Notes: a model not told the origin generated them from the letters alone. Numbered from the stretch's first letter, positions 51,701 through 64,000 are shown. The stretch is DNA of 64,000 nucleotides from Dicaeum eximium (GCA_013396995.1 VWZP01010904.1:4273204-4337203), one strand, 5' to 3'. Translations and numbers: made by a program.

Positions 51701-53884
51701 TTACTTTTCGTAGTATTGTGTATGTATGACAAATTTGCAAAAAAAACCTTTGTATTTGGGGAATAGCATACAGTTTAGAATATTCTACTTTTTCTAATAC
51801 CTGCCATGCCAATGTTTCTTTATACTGTATTTCCATATTAAAAAAATATTTCATTGACACAACTAGCATTTTTATTAGAAAAGTTACAATTTATTTATAA
51901 TCTGTTCCCTTAAAAGTAACTTAGATTCAAGGTTTTACCTTGCACTTGCCTACTGAGTTTTGTCTTTGTCATCTGATTAAATGCCTTCGTATTGATATAT
52001 AAGTCCTTCTTCACAGCAATAATCTAAAAACCAGGAGATGTCAAAACATTAAAAATTATTCCTGGATGACTTTCAACATTATATTTGCACAGCTAAAAAA
52101 AGGAAGATTGATAGCCTGAGTTCCTAGTAATAATCAGTTTCACTTTCACAAATCACATTTGTATAGATGCAATGAGAAAAATCTTTGCCCTGTAGATGAA
52201 GGAGAGGTTTTATCAGAATATGTCAAGAAAGACTGCTGCAGTACACTGAATTTCCTTTAGAAAAAGTCAGGGTGGTGGCACAACAAACACTAAATCCAGG
52301 CAAGAACAAAATTAGATACAATTAGTTAAGAAAACACTGAACCTGAACTATAGTGTATTATTTATGTTTCTAGTCCTTCATCCAAGTGTCAGTTTGTAGG
52401 TTTGTTTGGATCATGTGTATGTACAATCTCTGTGGTATCTGTGTGCAAGAACCTTTAATGCCTTTACATTTTTTTTATCTACAGATGTTTGACTTTTGGG
52501 TGTTACTGTTCTATAGAAGAAGCAGACCATCTCTCTTCATGCTTTTACAGCACATAGCATGGTGGTTTCTCTTCTAAACCAAAGTCCTGCTGAAAATAAG
52601 TAGTAGTTATCAGAATTCATGACTTGAAGTGATGTAACAAAATGTGTGTAGTGATAGGGGCAGCATCTTAATATATTAGAGGAAACCTTGAGCATTTAAT
52701 ATAGAAAAACCCTAGTAGTCAAGGCTGTATGAATCAGGAAATTTATAATTGCTTTCTGTGAGAGGATGAGGTATCTGTAGTTTTCATTTAGGAAGAAATT
52801 TTAGTCTTGATTTCCATTATTTTGATATAAGTAAGCTTAACAAAAGTAGTTGATTTTTTAGTGTAATTTTTAGTTTTGTTCTGCTCCACAATTTTCTTGA
52901 AAAAGTTACTGCATCCTCTAGTATTTTTCCAGATACAGCAGATGATCACTGTTTTTTTCATGTCAACAAAAAATGCCTATTTTAGTTATTATATTCAAGG
53001 GATATGTTCAGTCTTTAGACTTTAACAGAAACAAATACCAGAAGGGAGAAGAAATATTGCAATCCTAAGAAAGGCATGAAAAGTAATAAACATAATCGTG
53101 ACGGTTTAAAAGCCAGTTTGGAAAGAAAAGAAAGCTTTTCTGTGGCTTCAAATTCATTATTAAATAGGACTATATATTTTTTTTTTCATAGCATGGCTTT
53201 CAGAAGTCTTAATTTTCACACCAGATGGCATTCCAAGAGTGGGAAAAGAAACCTATGATCCCAAGAACTAAGATGGAATGGCAGCGTGGGGGGAGGGAAG
53301 GAATCCATTATGGAGATCTTGTGGATAATTTATTAGGGAATTGAATGTTTATTTAAATACCTATAGAAAACAAGAATACTCATTGTATTGGGAGTTCTGA
53401 AATATAAGAAGTTGCCATTTTTCTTTTGGAATAATAGTAGGGATCCCTAGTGAAAATTTCCAAGAAAAGGGTTCAAGTAGTCAAGACCACTGAGCTATAA
53501 GCTGATGCTGTGTATATCTTTGCATAAAGGCACAACCTGAATATGTGAACCTCCAAAGAAGGTGATGTAAACACCAAGATGACACTGAGAATCTCAACAT
53601 CATAATGAACTGCTGAGATAATCCCCTTTCCAGTTATGAAAAAGAAAGAGGGGGGGATGGGGAGAAAAAGTTGGCGCCTTGGGCTGTGTCTGCAGATTTG
53701 AGCATGCCCAAGTGTGTCCTTGGGCACTGAACTGTGTGGCTCTGCTACTGAAGTTGTAGTCCTCCCTGTGACACAGCGTTCTGTTCCACTGCCAGCCACC
53801 CCTGAACAATTTATGGCATGGCTCAGCTGTCAGGACATTACAAGGATTTTATCCAGTAGCCAATTTGAAAAATCCTCTTCTTCA
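45761..53884 (+). other. non-coding AT-rich DNA
   Basis: No gene, RNA or named repeat apart from the AT microsatellite at 51321-51376. A second C/T-biased patch lies at about 50040-50830 and resembles the 44.76-45.76 kb segment in composition only. A short near-duplication of attcttgtatta sits at 50177-50202. The overlapping frames at 50972-51262 are on the same AT-rich sequence and are taken as chance. Confidence 0.6.
51321..51376 (+). repeat. AT microsatellite
   Basis: Almost pure TA/AT dinucleotides with TATTATA interruptions. Likely length-variable. Confidence 0.92.
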
Positions 53885-54370
53885 TGGCTAGGTCCCGAGC
53901 ACAAGAAGGACATAAATTTGTTGAAGAAAGTTCAGAGAAGGGCTGCAGAGATGATCTGAGGGCTGGAGTACTTCTCCTATGAGGAAATGGTGAGGGAGTT
54001 GGGGTTTTTTTCCTGGATAAGAGAAGGCTCTGGGTGACCCTGTTGTGCCCTTTCAGTACCCGAATGGGGCTACAAGAAAGCTACAGAGGGACTTTTTACA
54101 AGAGCATACACTGACAGTACAAGGGGCAAAGTTTCCAAACTGCGGGAGGACAGGTTTAGGCTCAGGACTAAAAATAAATCCTTTTCTGTGGGGGTGGTGA
54201 GGCACTGGCACAGGTTGCTCAGAGAAGTGATGGATGTTCAGAGAAGTTCTTGGAAATGTTCAAGGCCCAGTTGGATGGGGCATTGTGGAAGGTGTCCTTG
54301 CCCCTGACAGGAGGTTTGGAACTAGATGATCTTTAAATTCCTTTCCAACCCAACCCTTTCTGTGATTCTT
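53885..54370 (+). mobile_element. CR1 LINE, 5'-truncated, with remnant of the ORF2 C-terminus
   Basis: The start still encodes the CR1 ORF2 tail: LGPEHKKDINLLKKVQRRA matches the KKDIDLLERVQRRA-type motif of the family. A TGA then replaces the codon that normally follows the methionine-isoleucine pair, so the frame is broken. Downstream come the conserved nucleotide blocks agggagttggggtt, gaaggctctgggtgaccctg, gaggcactggcacaggttg and ccagttggatggggcattg, then gaactagatgatctttaaa, tttccaacccaaccc and the terminal ctgtgattcttt. About 485 bp long, in the same orientation as the presumed host gene and opposite to the copy at 7.8 kb. The copy is inactive. Confidence 0.94.
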
Positions 54371-54664
54371 TGTCATCTTGCTTTTTAAAATGAGAACAAC
54401 CAACTAACTAACTGAGAATTGGTCCTTGCCAGCTGACTTTGATGACCAAGAATTGTCATAGTTGAGGCTATGAACTTCATATTTACAAATTTTGTCTACT
54501 AGAGATTTTTTTATCTCTGTTTATCAGTTCTGAAGAAGGAATAGTTCATGTGTATATATGTAGTTAAATATATGCTCATTCTGTTATCAGACTTATGGTA
54601 GTACATACACTAAAAAAAAAAATCTCTATCTAGCTGTTCCCATGGCTAACAAAATTTTGAACTT

Positions 54665-54702
54665 TGGTTTTTTGGTTTTTTTTTTTTTTTTTTTTTCTTT
54701 TT
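54665..54702 (+). repeat. poly-T tract with GG interruptions
   Basis: T-rich, with 21 consecutive T at 54676-54696. It lies about 300 bp after the CR1 copy and is not its tail. Confidence 0.92.
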
Positions 54703-57700
54703 GGAGGAACATGTCAGATATTATGCTGAACAAGACCATGATAGGTTTGGCAGCTTTATTTTTCCAGATCTCATGAACATTCCTAGTTTGGTTTGGTTAT
54801 TACTGTCATTAGCCTTAAAACTTGCTATAGATGATGTGGTATACTGAGCTTTCAAGAGGGTGTTAGTTGGTCTGAAAGCTGGTTGTTAGTACGAAAATTC
54901 TTACTGATCTGGTTTCTGTATACATTATTCCTGTTTGTTTTAGTGTGATCAAAGTAATAATGTTTACGAGAGCCAATCACAAACAGAAGGAACATGTTTG
55001 TAAATTTAAGTTCCACATCATGAATTTTTTTTTACCGTGAAAATATTCTATGTTTGTTTATTGCTTTGTGGTTATTTTGGTCAAAACAACTTTTCCATAG
55101 CCAATCTGACCTGTTTTTTCTACCATCTGTGTGTCTTTGGAGTGCTTCTTTTCATGGTTGGTACCTTTGGACTATCAGGGACAGAGCCGGTTTACTAGAA
55201 TTCCTTTCAGCATTTGCTTCTTAGAATTATGTTGTCACATTTTCAGAAGTTGTTGCAACATTAATTTGCATACTTAGAGTCAGATTTTTGTTTCTGTAGG
55301 TTTTTTCACCGCATGTTATTGTTAATGTTTGTTAGAATTGTCCCTACAGACATTAGGCTCTCACCTGGCATCCAGGGAGACTTAAATAGTAATTTATCTT
55401 CTTCACTGCTACATAGGATCCTTTTAGGTTTATGCCTCAAATAACATTTTTGTTTTTCAATGGATTTTGAAAACTTGCTAAAGTATTTTTGAGAAAAATA
55501 AAAATTTTACTTAGAATAACTTTGGCAATTTATGCCTTTCAGAAATGTCCATTCAAGGAAGCTGAATCTATTTTCATGTACACCCAAACTTAAGATTTGA
55601 TAGCACTACATCTTCTGTTGTTATTGCTGTTTCTCTAAGATAAAAAAAAACCAGACACACTGCTTTCAGTTTTTCCAGTGCTCTTTTGTTGATCTGGACC
55701 AAGTCCTTTGTCAGAACAAATAGTGGATACACTGGCATCGTGTGTGTCTTCTGTGTTTGTAACACTTTAAAAACCAACTGAAACGATGCAGAATGTCTTC
55801 AGTCTCCTTGTCCTTAAGAGGAACCTCAAATCACTCACTACCCTACTTGTGACAGCTTCTGAAGTTTCCAGTATATGCCATAGTGTGATGGTAACTGTAA
55901 TCTCAATACTGAATTCCAGACCTCACCTTTACTGGGGAGATAACAATCTTGGTAACATTGAGCTTATTTCTCACAGTAAAATCTTTGTGCTTCAGTTCTC
56001 CCAATGACTTGACAAGTCATTCATCAGATTCTGAAGCTGAAGAACCATTAGAGCATGTAATCTTCTAAACACAAGCCCTCCAATACTAAAAATAATATAG
56101 ATGTAATTTAAAGCTCTACTATTTATATATCACTAATAGGAGTTGTGTTGGGACATTGAGTAATTTCTGTTTAGGTAAACTGGCTTTTCTATTAAAAAAA
56201 GAAACCTTGAAGAAAGCTTTACTTTGGTGACATTATGACTTCTAAAGTGTAAATCAGCAGCATGTGGTCAGGGCAAAAGAGATTTGTCAAGGCTGAAGAA
56301 GACAGCTGTCACACTATTCTTCAGTTCTATGAAAATATTAAATGATACTCTGTTCAAAATTGAAATGGTTTCTCATTTGTACCTAAACCTTGCTTTGTTT
56401 TGAATACTTTGATTCCATATGTATCAACCTTTCACATTGTCCTGTAAAATGCAATATGTGTGTATCTTGGCTAGTGTTATACTGTCTCATTTTCTTTTCT
56501 TCTGTAGAAATTCCTCTGATATTATTTTAAATATTCTTTTATGTGTTTTTGAGCAGTAGACTGTGGAGAATTGTTTGGGAGTTTTAGAACCTTTGCTAAA
56601 TTAATCTTTATACTCCAAATCACACTATTCTAGCCTAGTCTAAACCTGTAATAGGTGAACAGGAAAGGACATACCACCCAATGAGTCTGGGTGCTGTGGT
56701 AGATGCATTTTGTAAGTTAAAGCATTATTATTCTAAGAAAACATTTTCTTCCCTGAAAGCTCTCTCCTGCTAGTAGTCACTTTTTAGTGTGGAAAGCTAT
56801 ATAGCTTACTGCCATTTCTAATGTGTTGTGTAATAAGAACACTGTATGAGAAATTAGATGAAAGATACTTAAATTATATCATCTGTTTTCTCCTGAAACC
56901 TAACTGTTGATCTGGATTTCTTTTAATCTTCATTGTCTTGCGAACACACTATTTTGTTCTTGAGTCCAACTGAGAAATGGCTAGGTAACATATTGTGATC
57001 TTTTCATTCCTATTCAAGGCAGTGAAATATGTTTAAGTCAGGGGACCAGTTTCTGACAGATTTCAAGGTAGGCTTTTAGACTGCTTTACTGATCCATACT
57101 TATATGGGTAACATCATCCTGAAAGAAAATCAGGAGAAACTCACGCTTTGGGAAATTCTTTTGCCCAATTTTCTCTTGCCTAATATTCTTTTCCCTGATT
57201 TATGTTATGTTATTTACATATTTGCTTGTTAATATTTTGCATGTGGGGTTTCTTTAAATATATGAATATTTTGTCAGAAAAACATAGTTTCTTTTTCTAC
57301 TTCAGTTCTACAAGGATGTGATCAGCTGAAATACTAGTAGTTTTTCTAGTAGTGCCTAGATCTGAAAAAGTAACTCAGCTACATTCCAGTAGCTTGTGAC
57401 CCCCATGTCTGTGTTTCATAACTGCTACTCCAGGAACTCTCATGGCTAAAGGCTCCAAATGTCATTATCTACCTGCTTATCCTAAATTCTGCATGTTTCT
57501 TCCTGTCCAGTTGAGTAGGCTATGTAGGTCTTCTATACAGCTACTCAGATTCCATGTAATCCCATTCTTTCTGAAGAAAAGTCAGGTCTGTGATTTTCTT
57601 TACCAGCTCTTGAGAAGAAAAAGTATGCAAGCATAGGATATTTGTGTTGTAAATCCGAGTTTCATTCTCATCATTAGTGGCACAGTTCTGCAGATGTGTT

Positions 57701-60142
57701 TCTGAACTTTACAAACATTTTTTTCTTATTGCTAGTTATTCTTTGTCTATGTAGTATGTTTAGAATACTTGGGCTCTGCAAGAGGACGCTTCAGCATCCT
57801 ACAGCTGTTTTTATCGAAAAGGACGATAACCAATTTGTACACAGGTTGCTTAATGAATTCCTTATGTTTCTGTGTTCACATTCTCCTTATTGATAATTTA
57901 TTTTCATTGTCCTGTTGCGAATGAGAATTTGTCATTATTGACAAGTCACAAATGAGTTAATGCACTCCCCAGCTGATTATTTGTCACTCTGAGATGCTGC
58001 CTTCACTAACTTTCTGGACACATCTCTGTTTATATGTAAGATACTAATGCACTGAACCGCCCAAGTATCTCGTAATTATGATCTCCTATGGTTAGTTGTA
58101 TGGAAGGAAATCTAGAAGACTACCAAGAAAACTGTCACTCTCAGATTAATTTTTTGATATATATTTTTTGACTAAGGTTCTATCTCTATGCAAAGTCCTG
58201 GTGAAACAACGGCCCTAAGATTTTTGTTTGTCGACAGCTAGTAAAAGAGGGGTGGTAGGGTGGGTGTTTATAGTAAGCTACTTCTGTAATTTAAGGAAAT
58301 TTTAGTTTGAGTTTGAGATGTCATCTTGAAATTAAGCATAGAACTTTAACTGTAGTGAGGACTGAAGTCTTAGGCAGGATTTTTAACCTGAAAAACATGT
58401 GCTGCTTATGTATGGTTGTTTTCTTCTTTGCCTTAGGAAAGATAACATTCCTCTGTGGTTTGTAATAAAATGTTTGTAAGTGAGAAACTGTTATTTCCAA
58501 TAGATGATTGTGTTCCTATAAACAAAATTCAATGTGAAAACCAAACAAATTGTGTAGTGGAAACCACTAAAATTGACTTTAGGAACACTAGTCAGAGTCA
58601 TAATATTAAAAGTTTGTTTATATTGCTGTGTGATTACAGTATTGATTTTGATTTTAAAAGGCTATGTTATTGGTATTGTTGGGAGATAACCACTAAAGGT
58701 TAATTGTGTATTTCATTCTGATTCCTTAACACTGTTTCCTAATTTGTAGCAGAGCAATGTTGAGAGAGTTTTAACTCTGCTACTCAGCATAGTCTGATCT
58801 TAACACACTCACCAGTCTGCATTTGTGCCTTCTGGCTCCACACTGCAGTGATTATTTGGGAGCACAATCACATCAAAGAGAATACTTAAAGAGGAATTTC
58901 CTCTAAAACATCTGTATATGTGATAATGATTTCCTTTTAGATACCACAGTTGGCATTATGTTGTTAGAAATATAAAATTTATGAAAAAAAAAACCCTTAA
59001 GACCATAAAAACCCCACAGAAATGCTTTTAGTAGATATTTTTCTCCAAGTTTGTTTCACTTTTTTTGAATAATCTTGCTATTAAAACAGAATGATCTGGT
59101 TATTGAATATGAAATTCAATGTATTTTTCTACATTGAAAATAGGCTGCAAAATATTTTGAAAGGTAAAGTAACATGGGCATATGTTTTCCATTGTAACTA
59201 CTGTCTATGAAAGGACAGTATTTTTCTACAGCTTTGATTATGTTTTTAAAAACAATTGTTGGAAATTGTGTGTCTGCAGCTTCTAGAAGAACTTCAACCA
59301 GAATATACTGGTTTAATTTATTAAAAAAAACCCAAACAAACCTAGAGTGGCTTTTATGTATAGTCATTTAATGTAATGTTTCATATTTTATGAAACAATA
59401 TAAATGCTTTTATATCTATGTTTGTAGCCTTCTTGATAGATCAAAGCACTTGGCATTGGCTAAAACCTGTTAAACTTTTTCTGCTTATGGTATAAATTAA
59501 AACTTTCTGGAGTGTGGTTTGGCCTAAGTCTGATTTATTGCTTTGCTTGGCACTGCATCAGGCTGGTTGTGGTTTTCCATTCGTGTTTCCAGTACAGTCT
59601 TCATGTGTTTTGATTTCAAATCCTTGCATATCAGCTTTATCTGGATAGTAATAACTTTCTTTGGTAAGTCTTCATTATAAAATAGAGAACAGGCTTTTGG
59701 GGGCTTTTTTATTGTTTTTGTTCAAATTAAACTGAGCAGTATCTATGCATTCGGACGATGTATTTGTGTAATATAATTTCAAATTTAACTTCAGATTCTC
59801 TAGTAACTTTTTTATTTAGTGAGGACATTATCTAAATCAAATCAATACAGGAAGAATCTGCAATAAGAATCGTGGTCAGGATTTCCTATGGATAAATCTT
59901 CTTTATTGATGACAAAGTATCGGATCAAAGGAAGAGTGCACTAGATTTTGTCTCTTTTGTATAAATTTCAACCATTACTATAATGAATGTTTCATTTATG
60001 CTCAGCTTTAAAATGTGTAATCTTTAGCTGATTTAATTTTTTCACCTGATCTTATTGATACCATATTTAAATAGTGGTTGTGAATAGTATTTCCTCCTAC
60101 CAAAGCTGGCAGATCTTGGCAGACTTTTTATTTACTTTGACC

Positions 60143-60158
60143 AAAAAAAAAAAAAAAA
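60143..60158 (+). repeat. poly-A tract
   Basis: Sixteen consecutive A with no recognisable retrosequence upstream. Confidence 0.9.
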
Positions 60159-60530
60159 TTACAATTTTATTCACCTATATGTGTCTGTGCAAGTGAGGGC
60201 ATCTCTAGTAAGCTGGATCGTTCTATGATGTTTTTCCAATTTTATACTTGATTTGTTGTTTTTTGGGTTTTTTTTCAATTAACAGGCAGTTTTATTGAAC
60301 CTCATAGACAAGGTGTTAACCATGGGTATATAATATAAAAGAAAAAATGAGAAAATTGTGCAGTTATCTCTAAGGGGGAATGTCATCCTGGTATATGAGC
60401 TGGTTTTGTTTTTCAGTAATCTCGACTCACCCATCGATTTTTTTATAAAAGAAGCTGCAAGGGTTACATGGGTTGCTTCACTGTGGAAATATATGATATA
60501 AAGATACCACACAAACACTTTCAACATAAG

Positions 60531-60546
60531 CACACACACACACACA
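60531..60546 (+). repeat. (CA)8 microsatellite
   Basis: Eight perfect CA units, followed by A5. Confidence 0.95.
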
Positions 60547-60959
60547 AAAATGCACTGCATTAAATTAAGAAGCTTTTAATTTCAGCTGAATCTCTGAGGA
60601 CAGTGGTTTGAGGTTTATATCTGGTTTGTTATTAAGCGTAGCGATTAACAGTCTGCAGTTAGACACACTGTTTAATGCAGAGTCCACTGAACTCATTAGA
60701 AGAGTTCTGTTTTGGATTATGCCTTTAGCAGTGCTTATCCATTCAAACATCCCTTACAATTTAATCTAAGTGGAGAAATGCTGATGTTTGGGGATTTGTT
60801 GACACAAATCAATAAAAAGAGGCTCTGAAGCAAGAGTACCATTCCTTGACCTGTGTTATGAAAATATCCAACGCTGCTTGTTCATGCTGCTCTAGTCCTA
60901 GAGCCAGGTTATCCCAAAGACAGTGGTGATAAAATCAGCCACGCTGAATTCTCAATTTA

Positions 60960-61640
60960 AATTGTAAGCAAAATAGAGATTGATTGTGGAGTAGGTGGGA
61001 AGAGGAGACGCAAATATATGAGAAGTTTAGACAGCTATTTAGGCAAAATTTAGCTATGACAGATGTCATAAAACAACACACCAGATAATAATAATTATGG
61101 TAACACAGATATTTAATGCAAGTTGTTAATTTTGTGGTTTTTTTACTGTAAGTTCTTTAAAAACATAAAAGAACAAAATTTGGAAGAAATATACAGGTGC
61201 TCATGGGATAAGCAAATTAGTGAGTGTTCATGACTGAGAGTAAAAGGCCAGGATGGTAATGCAAAACAAATTACATGGTGAAAATATTTCCTTTGGTCCA
61301 GTAAAAAAGAGGCAGGAAACTACCAGAGATAAACTAAACTCGAGGAGGTTGGGAAAGGACTAAGAATAAGAAATTGAAGAAGTAGAGGCAGCATGTAAAT
61401 GAATGTAAAAGTGACAAATAGAATAAAAGCTAACAAAAATGATACAGCTGATTCATAAATACAGCCAGGGAATGCAGACATTCAAAATTACTTTGATTGA
61501 ATACATTAAGAAGAAAACATTGCATGTTTGAAATGGTACACAGAAATAGTGATATGTAAATGCCTTCTGGATATGTGTGTTAAAGATTTGTCCACAGTAT
61601 CCATTTGCCCAGAAAAATAGAAAGGAAAAAGCAAAAATAA
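60960..61640. other. purine-rich segment
   Basis: The plus strand is markedly A- and G-rich over about 680 bp (words such as aagaataagaaattgaagaag). This is the mirror of the pyrimidine bias at 44.76-45.76 kb. Frames do not stay open. Possibly an ancient element in plus orientation, or a change in the direction of transcription-linked bias. Confidence 0.3.
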
Positions 61641-61830
61641 AGTAGTTATATTTGTATTTTATTTTTAGTGATATATCAGTGTACAGTTAATCAGTTTAAA
61701 ATAAATTCATTTTAAAAGTGACAGGTGCATTTTTATGCTATGAAAAAATAATTCCAGCAAGCTGAAAGTCACGTTACAGGGGCTTTCTTACCTGATTTTT
61801 TTAAAAAACAAATTATTTTCATCAAAATGA

Positions 61831-61882
61831 CTTTTTTTTTTTTCCCCCAGATTTTCATTTTTTATTTTCCACCCCCCTTCCC
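61831..61882 (+). repeat. polypyrimidine tract
   Basis: T12, C5, then an AG followed by more T- and C-rich sequence. It resembles a strong acceptor at 61850, but the following sequence is itself pyrimidine-rich and not exon-like. Confidence 0.8.
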
Positions 61883-62046
61883 AAATGATAATGTCTTCTA
61901 AATGGCAATTGCAATTTACAGTTTAGTTCCTTTATGTGATGGCCCTTTTTGATGTATTCACCTTTAGTTAACCAAGTAGCTGATTGTGAAACGAGCAAGG
62001 TCTGATTTTGTTTGTATAAAAGGCAGCACTGAAATGGGCATCTGCT

Positions 62047-62123
62047 GTAGCTGATCCTGCTGGAGCAGGGGCTTGGATCAGGTGATCTCCAGAGACCCCT
62101 TGGAACTTTCGTTGGTTCTCTGA
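62047..62123 (+). mobile_element. CR1 LINE 3'-terminal fragment
   Basis: gtagctgatcctgctggagcaggggcttggatcaggtgatctccagagacccctt (in pieces) matches the extreme 3' UTR of avian CR1 families, normally followed by a tccaaccc block; here the end is decayed (ggaactttcgttggttctctg). Only about 75 bp remain. Confidence 0.8.
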
Positions 62124-62297
62124 AATACATACACGATGTGAGAAACAAAACGCTATAAAAAGAAACATATGCATGGTGAACATCTGTTTCCAGCACGGTG
62201 TTTAGCAGTTACACAGTAATTACAAGTCCTGTAGCCCTGTATATTTTGAATTTGTTTTGGTATTTTTTCCACCTTGGAGAAGTAGCTTGCAAAATGA

Positions 62298-62359
62298 GGG
62301 GTTTGGGGTTTTTTTCTTTTGTTTATTTTTGGGGAGGGTTTGGTGGTTTTTTTGGGGGG
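62298..62359 (+). other. G-run cluster, possible G-quadruplex
   Basis: G runs of 4, 4, 4, 3 and 6 stand at 62298, 62305, 62331, 62336 and 62354, separated by T-rich spacers. Two of the spacers are longer than the usual 7 nt limit, so folding would be suboptimal. Confidence 0.4.
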
Positions 62360-63825
62360 AGTTCAAACTGAATCTAGTTTAGGGAGGGAAATTAATTTGA
62401 ATAATGTGTAATGTGTACTCACGTAAGTAAATATTTGAAAGACTGACAACATTAATTAGTTACTGTTAGCCTTGTCAGTATTTTTTCTTCACTGCTGAGA
62501 AGCAGTGGTATTTTTTTCTAGTTTTTATCAGTTTTGTGCTTCTTGTTTCCATGGTAATTTTTTTCTTGCACAGTGCTTCAAAAGAACCAGAGGGATTCTG
62601 TGAGGGCTTTTTATTATTTATTTAATTGCATGAAAACCTAACTGAATATGCTGTTCTGTAAAAATCCTTAAATATCTCAAGTGCAAATGTAGCTTTTAAC
62701 TATTAAGGCATTGTAGTTTTATCTTCCTACTTTTTTAGCAATCATCCAGCCTTTATTCTTTCATATTCAACATATTTTTTAAAAATTGTCTTTATCTACT
62801 TATTCTGCAATATTCCTCTATTGCATTCTATGGTGTCAGAGTAACTTAAAGCTGTTGAAGACAATCTGCAAATGCTTGCAGTCATCTCTAATAATCTGAT
62901 TTCCCTACAAATCAGGCTAAGTGCAACACTGAGCATGCACAGTAATTTAGAATTTATTGCCTTTTTCTGCAGTTCTAAAAGGCTAATATTCCACCTACTG
63001 TTAAGAATCAGACTAAAGCATACTCTATTAAAATTAAATATTCCTAGTGCATCACTGGAATATGCTGCAAACCAGAGAGTTTTCCTTCTGGGCTATTGCA
63101 AGATCTTTCTTGAACAGTTACATTTTATCTTTTCAAGCAAGATTTTTAATGATGCAGAATGGATGAGATTCACTGTGCTCAGAGTATAAATAAGGTAGCA
63201 AATAGTCATTATGTCTTCCTTCTCTTTCAGGTAGGTGAGACATTGAGTGAGTTCAAGTAGGGCTGGTTAGAATAGTAATTAACACTTCATCCTTCTGTAG
63301 AGAGAAACATAAAGAACGCGTAAATTAAGGAACTGAAACTGAGGTTTTTGTCCCTAGAGGCTTAATGGTGTGGTTTCATGGTCCTCTGATGTTAATTTAA
63401 ATGTCACTGCCAAAAAGGTAGTCTTGCCTGAAGCCATGTATTTCAGTCCTTTCTTTGCATCATCAGTAGCATCTGTCCAGCTTTGCAGCAGGTCTCATCA
63501 GCTCACTCATCCATTTGAAAATGATTTTTTTTTTTAAGTGCGTTAGGAGGATTAGTTTGCAAGCTGATCACTGAGGTTATTTAATTCATTTTGCAGGCAA
63601 ATGAGTACTTGTGCTGGTCTAAAAGATGTAGCCAAAACACCTGCTATGGGCAGAAAAAGGAGGCATGTTCCCCATGTAGGTGTGTGGGTTACTGACCCAC
63701 TCCTTGCTCTCTGTCTCCTGGGAAATATTTTCTTCTCAGAACAATTTAGTGCAATTTAATATCATTTTTGTCCATGTCATTCCAACTCCACCCCTCACCC
63801 CATCTCCAACTGCACCCCCACATGT

Positions 63826-63850
63826 AAGATACTTCAAGCAAGATACTTCA
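63826..63850 (+). repeat. 11-bp direct repeat
   Basis: aagatacttca occurs at 63826-63836 and 63840-63850, just after a C-rich stretch (63781-63820). Confidence 0.9.
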
Positions 63851-64000
63851 GCCTCCTAGTCTTAATTTTTTTTTCTTTTATAACAAAAAATAATAAATTT
63901 GAATACTTAATAGTTTTAAAAAAAGGCCAAATACACCTGGAGGCAGAACCATGTTAGAAAAAAACCAAGAAAATAACCTACCTCCTTATTCACTGTAGGT

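Larger units (their letters stand above)
54371..60959 (+). other. non-coding AT-rich DNA
   Basis: No supported gene. It holds poly-T at 54676-54696, poly-A at 60143-60158 and a CA microsatellite at 60531-60546. Acceptor-like sites near 57004 and 58436 are good, but the first leads into stops in every frame and the second gives only a short peptide before a stop or a donor-like gtaagt. Parts of 56.9-58.1 kb are again C/T-biased. Confidence 0.6.
61641..64000 (+). other. non-coding DNA to the window edge
   Basis: Apart from the CR1 tail, the G-run cluster and the small repeats listed here, I see nothing supported. The 105-codon frame at 62872-63189 and the 113-codon minus frame at 61855-62196 have no recognised domain; the latter crosses the CR1 fragment. 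A good acceptor (cttccttctctttcag) at 63230 is followed by gtaggtgag, a weak acceptor-donor fusion. The window ends in ctgtaggt, which could be another splice-like site but is cut off. Confidence 0.55.

Noticed and set aside
62872..63189. 105-codon plus-strand frame
   Set aside because: No recognised domain. The length is within chance for the window, and the sequence looks intronic.
1..64000. Prokaryotic or viral system, CRISPR array, tRNA or rRNA genes
   Set aside because: No regular spaced repeats, no operon-like gene packing, and no cloverleaf or B-box word noticed. The repeat content and base composition are those of a vertebrate nuclear genome.

Overview
This window looks like vertebrate nuclear DNA, most likely from a bird. 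It is AT-rich and depleted in CpG, and it has no compact gene layout, operons or ribosome binding sites. The clearest interspersed repeats are 5'-truncated CR1 LINE copies (7782-8112 minus, 53885-54370 plus, 62047-62123 plus). The two outer copies of this set keep the conserved CR1 3' region, and the first two keep the terminal ATTCT-type ends. CR1 as the dominant recognisable repeat, with no Alu/B1-type SINEs or L1, points to birds. A turtle or crocodilian cannot be excluded from sequence alone. One base (4317) is ambiguous (n), as in a draft assembly.

Only one segment is reasonably supported as coding: an exon fragment on the plus strand at the left edge (about 1-114, or 29-114 if the internal acceptor is used). 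It ends in phase 0 at a strong CAG|gtaaga donor. I do not recognise the gene. From there to about 44 kb the plus strand usually has more T than A and more G than C, as expected of the sense strand of a transcribed intron. My preferred reading is that most of the window is one very long intron, or an intron followed by intergenic DNA, of that plus-strand gene.

Layout: 1-114 exon; 115-7781 unremarkable intronic DNA; 7782-8112 CR1; 8113-22.9 kb intronic DNA with a few exon-like islands on both strands and a doubtful LTR-like scrap near 19.5 kb; 22.90-23.18 kb a CpG-retaining block that could be a conserved regulatory element; 25.24-25.43 kb a textbook recursive-splice-site arrangement (acceptor fused to a donor, with a second strong donor 88 nt further on); 29.9-31.3 kb a phase-compatible chain of an exon-like block, an acceptor followed by an open frame with a stop, and a well-placed AATAAA plus GT-rich element, a possible alternative or true 3' end; 33.1-33.4 kb an odd block with two overlapping minus-strand frames; 44.76-45.76 kb a segment where the strand bias turns to C over G; 53.9-54.4 kb CR1; 60.96-61.64 kb a purine-rich segment; 62.0-62.4 kb a CR1 tail and a G-run cluster.

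Apart from the left-edge exon and the remnant CR1 coding tail, none of the open frames of 60-137 codons looks like a gene. They sit in low-information AT-rich sequence, often overlap on opposite strands, and are about as common as chance would give. I see no tRNA, rRNA, CRISPR or intact mobile element. The most interesting candidates are the recursive splice site at 25332/25333, the CpG-rich element near 23 kb and the possible 3' end near 30-31 kb. All three are inferences that need transcript or conservation data.
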